This document shows positions 58,920-64,000 of a stretch of DNA of 64,000 nt, in pieces. The position numbers and the translations under genes are program-made. The stretch's first letter is position 1. Each line of letters begins with the position of its first letter. Below the pieces are notes generated by a model. The model searched no databases, was not told where the DNA came from, and saw nothing but the letters and a program-made list of their open reading frames with translations. Source of the stretch: PNNG01 sp964577055 (GTDB lineage Bacteria; Bacteroidota; Bacteroidia; UBA7662); the NCBI GenBank assembly GCA_964577055.1, contig CAZNWC010000003.1, positions 193,999 to 257,998 on the forward strand, given 5' to 3'.

Positions 58920-61342
58920 AAGTCAATCCGGTAGAAAAACACCGGCAAAAAGCCCAACTGAAACTGCTCTTGGATGTAAGGCGGTTGCGGCACATAGGTG
59001 AGCGTGAGCTGGTTTTCGATGCCGAGGAAATTCACCAAATCAACTGCAATGGTGTGTGTAACGCCCTTGCGGTTCATTTTGTAATCGACCTTCAAATCGA
59101 GGCGGCGGTAAGGATTGAACTGCAGCGTATTGCGGCTGGCATCGGCAAACACCACCTCTTGCAAGGCGCGTGAGGCGGCCACATCTACCGGACCGTACCA
59201 ACGACCGCCGATGGTGCTAAAACGGGCACCCAAATTGAGTTTGTTGCGTTTGCCAATGCTGAATTCACGCGCTATGAGGGCGTTGATGGCATAGCGGCCG
59301 TTAAAATCGGTATTGCGCCACACCCCGTCGCTGCCCTGGTATTTGGCATCGAAGAGCGAAGTGGTCACCAAAAAGTAGTATTGCTTGCTGAAGAATTTTT
59401 CGAGCGTAAACTCGATGCCGTAATTGCGGCCCAAGCCAGTGTTTTGTAGTTCGTTGGGGAAAACGCGGCTGAATCCGGCTCCGGCATTTACCATGCTGAA
59501 GCTGCTGGGGGTGATTTCCACCGGAATGTCGTAGAGGTGCTGGAAATACAGCTCGGTCAACAAACGCAGGTCTTTGGCCAACATGCGCTGGTAGCCACCC
59601 ACCAGATGAAGGCTTTTCATGAGGCCCATGCCCAGGTTGTAGGGCTGGGCAATGCCTTGGCCGAGTCGAGGATTGTAAAAGTAGAGGTAGGAGGGCTGCA
59701 TTTGGCTGTGCAAACCGGCAGCGAAGCTGAGCTTTTGGTTCTTGGGCAGGTCGTACTGCAGTCCCAAACGGGGTTCGAGGGGTGAAAAGCTGTTGTTGTT
59801 GATGCCGCTGTAGTAGGCCGATACCCCCGCGGTGGCCGACAGGCGGTCGGTGAGCATGTATTTGAGCTGCACATAGGGTTGCACTTGCAGGTAGCCCGCA
59901 TCGGCATCCCAGCGGCGCTGCCAGGCCGAAAACTGGGTGAGCGTACTGTCAACCAACCGCACGCTGTCGTATGCCGCAAAAAGGTGGTATTCGATTAGTG
60001 CACCGGCCTTGAGGGTGGCCCGACTGTTGATTTTGAGGTTGTACGAAGGCGCTACCGAAAGGCGGCGATCGGCAAAACGGTAATCGAGCAGGTTGCGAAT
60101 CGAGTCGATCACATAACGCTGGTTTTGGATGAGTGGCTCGCCTTGCGCGTCGCGCTGTAAAAAGAGGTAGTTGTGTTTGGCGGTGATGGTGCTGCTGCTG
60201 AAGGCCGTGGTGACTTTGAAAAAGCTGTTTTTGTTGATGGGCTTGGAATAGGTGGCGCCTGTGGTGAGCATGCGGGTGGTGAAATACTGGTCGCGGTCGT
60301 TGCTGCCGAAAATATTCCGCTCGTCGGCATCTTGCTCGCTGATGAGGATGTCGATGGTGCTGGTGCCCGCCAAACCCCACAAGCTCCAGTTACCGCCCTT
60401 TTTTTGCGGGAAGTTGAGTCGGATAAAACCATCAGAATAAAAAGGCACGGCCTGGGTGCCAATGTCGATGCCCGCCCGGTCGAACAGCCACAAATTGCCG
60501 TAGCGGTAGGTGGCCAGGTAAGAGCTGCCTTTTTTGCGGTTGATGGGGCCCTCGGCCATGCCTTCGGTCCCCAAAAAGCCGAACTGCGCCATGAATTCGT
60601 GCTTGTCGGCATTGCCATTGCGCATCTTTAAATCGAACACCCCGGCGGTGCTGTTGCCAAATTCGGCCGGAAAAGCCCCGGTAAAGAAGTCGCTATTGGC
60701 CAAAAAGCGGTTGTTGATGATGCTGATGCTGCCGCCGGCCGTGCCCGGAATGTTGAAGTGGTTCGGATTGGGAATCGTGATGCCGTCTAAGCGCCACAAA
60801 ACGCCCGCCGGCGAGTTGCCGCGGATTACGATGTCGTTGCGAGAATCGTCGGCCCCCTGTACCCCGGCAAAATTGGCGGCCATGCGGCTAGGTTCACCGC
60901 GCGAGCCGGCATAGCGGTCGGTTTCCTCTACCGAAAACTGCCGGGCGCTGGCGAGGGCCATTTCGTTGGCCACTTCTCCGTTGCGGGTGGCGGCAATCAC
61001 CACTTCACCCAATTGCTGCATGGCTTCTTCCATTTCGAGCTGCAGCACTACTTCCTTGCCGGCATCTACGATGATGTTGTTGAGCTGCAATTCTTTGTAA
61101 CCCAAATAGCGCAACACGATGCGGTGGCGGCCCAAAGGCACTTTTTCAATGGCGAATTTGCCCTGCGCATCGGTGCTGCTGCCTTGGGCTCCCCCCGGCA
61201 AATTGGGCAATACCACGGCTACCCCAGTGAGCGGGAATTTCGATTCTTTGTCAACTACCCGGCCACGGATGGTTTGCGAAAGTTGGGCCATGGCCGAAAG
61301 GCTGGTGCCCATCAAAAGAGATAGAAATAAAAGCTTCTTCAT
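58916..61342 (-). CDS. TonB-dependent receptor with carboxypeptidase-D-like N-domain
   Basis: The 808-residue outer-membrane receptor has a signal peptide (MKKLLFLSLLMGTSLSAMAQ) and a CarboxypepD_reg-like beta-sandwich (about 25-105, IRGRVVDKESKFPLTGVAVV). A plug domain (about 115-235, VIRGNSPAGVLWRLDGITIPNPN) and a long barrel follow, ending FYRIDF. It imports a ligand using TonB energy. No SusD partner follows, so a siderophore, cobalamin or peptide is as likely as a glycan. The start was set at the signal peptide; the frame upstream is non-coding. Confidence 0.92.
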   Translation of the reverse strand: MKKLLFLSLLMGTSLSAMAQLSQTIRGRVVDKESKFPLTGVAVVLPNLPGGAQGSSTDAQGKFAIEKVPLGRHRIVLRYLGYKELQLNNIIVDAGKEVVLQLEMEEAMQQLGEVVIAATRNGEVANEMALASARQFSVEETDRYAGSRGEPSRMAANFAGVQGADDSRNDIVIRGNSPAGVLWRLDGITIPNPNHFNIPGTAGGSISIINNRFLANSDFFTGAFPAEFGNSTAGVFDLKMRNGNADKHEFMAQFGFLGTEGMAEGPINRKKGSSYLATYRYGNLWLFDRAGIDIGTQAVPFYSDGFIRLNFPQKKGGNWSLWGLAGTSTIDILISEQDADERNIFGSNDRDQYFTTRMLTTGATYSKPINKNSFFKVTTAFSSSTITAKHNYLFLQRDAQGEPLIQNQRYVIDSIRNLLDYRFADRRLSVAPSYNLKINSRATLKAGALIEYHLFAAYDSVRLVDSTLTQFSAWQRRWDADAGYLQVQPYVQLKYMLTDRLSATAGVSAYYSGINNNSFSPLEPRLGLQYDLPKNQKLSFAAGLHSQMQPSYLYFYNPRLGQGIAQPYNLGMGLMKSLHLVGGYQRMLAKDLRLLTELYFQHLYDIPVEITPSSFSMVNAGAGFSRVFPNELQNTGLGRNYGIEFTLEKFFSKQYYFLVTTSLFDAKYQGSDGVWRNTDFNGRYAINALIAREFSIGKRNKLNLGARFSTIGGRWYGPVDVAASRALQEVVFADASRNTLQFNPYRRLDLKVDYKMNRKGVTHTIAVDLVNFLGIENQLTLTYVPQPPYIQEQFQLGFLPVFFYRIDF

Positions 61343-61466
61343 GTGCTGCAATGTTGCTGCTAACCTAAGCTTTTTGAGATGAAGTAAAAATGAAATCGCA
61401 AATTTCGCAAAATACTTGTATGCTTTGTTTATATATGCTACTTTACACTGAAAATCAGGAGTTTTT

Positions 61467-63551
61467 ATGTTGAGAAGATGGCTATGCGTGCTGCTGCTGG
61501 GCACATTTGCAGGGAGTGCACAAGCGCAAGGAATCCGTTTCGACCCGGTATATCCGTTGGGAAATGGTCCCAACAACACCGTTTTTGCCATGCAAAGTTT
61601 GCCCGATGGCCGGGTGTGGGTGGGCGGTAATTTCACCACCTACCAGGGAACACCAGCCGTGCGTTTGATACGCATTTTCCCGAACGCCCAGCGCGACACC
61701 ACCGCCAATACCGGGGCCGGAGCCGATGGCCGCATCAATGTGATGCGCCTGCTGCCCGACGGCAAACTGCTCATCGGCGGCCTGTTTGTGCTGTACAACA
61801 ACCAGGTAGCACGGGGCGTGGCCCGGGTGCTGTCCGATGGCAACATTGACCCGAGCTGGCAAACCGGCTTTGGGTTCAACAACGAAGTACTGGCCATCGA
61901 ATCGCTCACCGACAGCGGGGTATTGGTGAGCGGATTTTTCAGTCAGTTCCAACAATTGCCCGTGCCACAACCTGTGAAGCTGCGCTACAACGGCCAACGC
62001 GATACCACCTTCAACGCCGGCGGAACCGGTACCACCGGCTTGGTGGAGGTGATGGTGGAACAGCCCGACGGCCGCATCCTCATTGGGGGCTCGGTGAGTG
62101 CCTACAACGGACAACCGGTGAGCAAGTTGTTCCGCATTTTTCCCGATGGCACCCGCGATACTTCCTTTCAAACGGGCAGTGGTTTTTCCACCGGTAGCAT
62201 CAGGGGGATGGCCCTGCAACCCGACGGGAAAATATTGGCCGTTGGCTCTTTTACCAGTTACCAGGGAGTTGCCCGCAATCGCCTGTTGCGGCTCCATCCG
62301 AACGGCGATTTAGATACCACCTTTACCCCCAATGTGAACTTCAGCACCACGGTAAACACCTTGCGTTTGTTGCCCGACGGGCGCATTTTGGTTTTTGGCA
62401 ACCACACCGTTCCTGGTGCGGTGCTGCAACACCTGGCCATGCTCAACAGCAACGGCTTTTTGCAATCGGGTGGCAGCAGCTGCAGCGAACTCAATGGGGG
62501 AGTGAATGCCAGCGTGATGTTGCCCGACAGTAGCTTGCTCGTAGGGGGCAATTTTTCGCTGGCAGGCGGCGTACCTACGCCCCGCATGGCCAGGGTATTT
62601 GTGTATTTGTCGGGACAATCAGCCGGTCCACCGCAAGTGGTGGCTGGAGCAAGCTTGGTTTGCCCTTCATCTACCGTGTTTTTATCGGCAGCAGGCTCAT
62701 TAAACGGTTCGCAACAATGGGAGTGGTCAACCGGTGGCTGCGGTCAAACCGTCATTGCCAACGGTGGTCCTTTGATTGCCGTTACGCCGGGCACCACCAC
62801 CACCTATTATGTACGGGGCGTGGGCAATTGTTTGGCAGCCGGACCATGCGACAGTGTGACGGTGTATGTCGACACAACGGCGCCAACCCCTGTAATTGCC
62901 CAATTGCCAAACTTGCAACTGGCGTGCGGGGCCACGGTGCCCCTGGCCCAGGCGGTCGACAGTTGTTCGGGCAGCTTGTTCGGGCAGCCCGACCGACCCC
63001 TGACCTTTACGGAGCCGGGCAGCTACACCGTTGTTTGGACCTATACCGATTTGGCGGGCAACAGCAGTCAGCAAAGCCAACAAATCAACATCGACACCAT
63101 CGATACGCGCTTGCAGCTACAGGGAACGGTTTTGAGTTTGGTGCAAGGCGGTGCCCAGGTGCGCTGGTTGCGCTGCGATCAAAATTTTGCCGTGATACCC
63201 GGTGCCGTTGCGACCTTCTACACGGTCACCCAAAGTGGTGCGTATGCCGCCGAAATCAGCCGCAATGGCTGTATAGACACCTCAGCTTGTGTGCAAGTAG
63301 CAGCTGCCAGTGTGCCCACTTTGCCCGAAGGATGGCGCTTGTATCCCAATCCAGCCACCGAGCAGGTTTGGATAGAAATGCCAGCGGGCCTTGCCTTTGC
63401 CCTGTTCGACGCAAGTGGGCGCCAATTGCTTGCTGGTCGTACCGAGGGTGGCTTGCAGGCGATTCAGCTGCCGGCACTTGCCCCGGGCATGTATTTCTGG
63501 CGTTTTGCAGCTGCCCAGCACGTGCTGCACTGGCCACAGCAAATCCGCTGA
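61467..63551 (+). CDS. Delta-60 repeat protein with T9SS C-terminal sorting domain
   Basis: The 694-residue exported protein has a signal peptide (to about AQAQ, residue 21). About six delta-60 repeats (about 25-370) follow, each with a core such as LLPDGKLLIGGLF or QPDGKILAVGSF followed by RDTTF/IDPSW-type ends. Ig/HYR-like segments fill the middle. A C-terminal type IX sorting domain (about 620-694) has LYPNPATEQVWIEM, FDASGRQLLAG and LAPGMYFWRF. It should cross the outer membrane by T9SS and be anchored or released. Divergent from the TonB receptor. Confidence 0.9.
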   Translation: MLRRWLCVLLLGTFAGSAQAQGIRFDPVYPLGNGPNNTVFAMQSLPDGRVWVGGNFTTYQGTPAVRLIRIFPNAQRDTTANTGAGADGRINVMRLLPDGKLLIGGLFVLYNNQVARGVARVLSDGNIDPSWQTGFGFNNEVLAIESLTDSGVLVSGFFSQFQQLPVPQPVKLRYNGQRDTTFNAGGTGTTGLVEVMVEQPDGRILIGGSVSAYNGQPVSKLFRIFPDGTRDTSFQTGSGFSTGSIRGMALQPDGKILAVGSFTSYQGVARNRLLRLHPNGDLDTTFTPNVNFSTTVNTLRLLPDGRILVFGNHTVPGAVLQHLAMLNSNGFLQSGGSSCSELNGGVNASVMLPDSSLLVGGNFSLAGGVPTPRMARVFVYLSGQSAGPPQVVAGASLVCPSSTVFLSAAGSLNGSQQWEWSTGGCGQTVIANGGPLIAVTPGTTTTYYVRGVGNCLAAGPCDSVTVYVDTTAPTPVIAQLPNLQLACGATVPLAQAVDSCSGSLFGQPDRPLTFTEPGSYTVVWTYTDLAGNSSQQSQQINIDTIDTRLQLQGTVLSLVQGGAQVRWLRCDQNFAVIPGAVATFYTVTQSGAYAAEISRNGCIDTSACVQVAAASVPTLPEGWRLYPNPATEQVWIEMPAGLAFALFDASGRQLLAGRTEGGLQAIQLPALAPGMYFWRFAAAQHVLHWPQQIR

Positions 63552-63629
63552 TTTTGCACTTGGCAATCAATTTTTTAAAAGCTTTGCGCAAGTCTTGAGA
63601 TATATGCAGAAATAATGAATATTTGATCT

Positions 63630-64000
63630 ATGCAATCCACAGCCAGCACAGTAGAACAATACCTCGAGGAGCTGCCCGACGACCGCAAACCAGTGGTGAC
63701 TGCCTTGTTTGAAGCCGTGAAAAAGGCCATGCCACCTGGTTTTCAGGCGGGAGTAGGCTATGGCATGATTGGGTTTTCGGTGCCGCACAGCATCTACCCG
63801 GCCGGCTATCACTGTAATCCCAAAGACCCATTGCCTTTTGCGGGCCTGGCCTCGCAGAAAAACCACATTTCTTTTTACCACATGGGCATTTATGCCGATC
63901 CTGCCTTGCTCGACTGGTTCCAAAAAGCTTATGCCGAACGGGTTCCGGGCAAATTAGACATGGGCAAAAGTTGCATCCGTTTTAAAAATCCCGCGAAAGT
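63630..64000 (+). CDS. DUF1801 family protein, cut by window edge
   Basis: From ATG at 63630 the frame is open to the end of the window (about 123 codons): MQSTASTVEQYLEELPDDRK, then a central NHISFYHMGIYADPALLDWFQKAYAE and MGKSCIRFKNP. This is the DUF1801/YdhG-like pattern of small cytoplasmic proteins of unknown function. Few residues are probably missing at the C-terminus, as family members are 120-150 long. Confidence 0.8.
   Translation, partial: MQSTASTVEQYLEELPDDRKPVVTALFEAVKKAMPPGFQAGVGYGMIGFSVPHSIYPAGYHCNPKDPLPFAGLASQKNHISFYHMGIYADPALLDWFQKAYAERVPGKLDMGKSCIRFKNPAK

Noticed and set aside
61343..61639. N-terminal extension of the TonB receptor by 99 codons
   Set aside because: It would bury the clear signal peptide and overlaps the divergent delta-60 gene.

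Overview
The window looks like a scaffold from a member of the phylum Bacteroidota, probably recovered by short-read (metagenomic) assembly. Phylum-level evidence: repeated TAnnTTTG promoter boxes, a secreted delta-60 repeat protein with a type IX secretion-like C-terminal sorting domain, a TonB receptor with a carboxypeptidase-D-like N-domain, a DUF5916 protein, a GH3/beta-lactamase fusion, an FtsL-like protein typical of the phylum and an FtsZ ending in LHDNVD. The order cannot be fixed by eye. Two runs of exactly 100 N (51244-51343 and 53780-53879) are each flanked by an identical 55-base sequence, so they look like unmerged k=55 contig overlaps rather than real missing DNA.

Layout. 1-7.2 kb: a minus-strand unit of sodium:solute symporter, LOG-family protein and M23 peptidase (cut by the left edge), then recR on plus, then a minus unit ending in an ArnT-like glycosyltransferase. 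7.5-10.9 kb: a small zinc-ribbon membrane protein facing a two-component pair (GAF/PAS histidine kinase and AraC-type response regulator). 11.0-12.4 kb: dihydrolipoyl dehydrogenase. 12.7-27.9 kb: an unbroken division and cell-wall (dcw) operon mraZ-rsmH-ftsL-ftsI-murE-mraY-murD-ftsW-murG-murC-ftsQ-ftsA-ftsZ. Its stops and starts overlap at every junction except ftsA/ftsZ. MraZ-type boxes lie upstream and a strong terminator follows ftsZ.

28-33.3 kb is the most accessory-looking stretch. metK has a structured leader that resembles the SAM riboswitch clan, and it runs into three unrecognised small proteins and a secreted TPR protein. The flanks are AT-richer and include a probably decayed gene. 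33.3-38.8 kb: GH3/serine-hydrolase fusion and DUF5916 protein. 38.9-39.9 kb: Xre/RES toxin-antitoxin pair. 40-45.8 kb: YdeI/DUF1905 protein, thioesterase, QueG with a 2Fe-2S ferredoxin, an SPFH/Arc/PH-like membrane operon under an 11-bp phased repeat array, a Rossmann epimerase-like protein and a universal stress protein. 46-51.2 kb: topoisomerase IV subunit A, a GT-C-like membrane protein, a GT2 glycosyltransferase and an MmcQ protein. 51.9-58.9 kb: P5C dehydrogenase, cold-shock protein, Tat-exported pirin, KAS III-like enzyme, an outer-membrane-like protein and a K+ channel. 58.9-64 kb: TonB receptor, delta-60/T9SS protein and the start of a DUF1801 protein.

The intergenic DNA is unusually structured. 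At least seven loci carry degenerate tandem repeats with a strict 7-base period but unrelated motifs. Two families of interspersed palindromic elements occur in two copies each. Several operator-like repeats sit directly on promoters.
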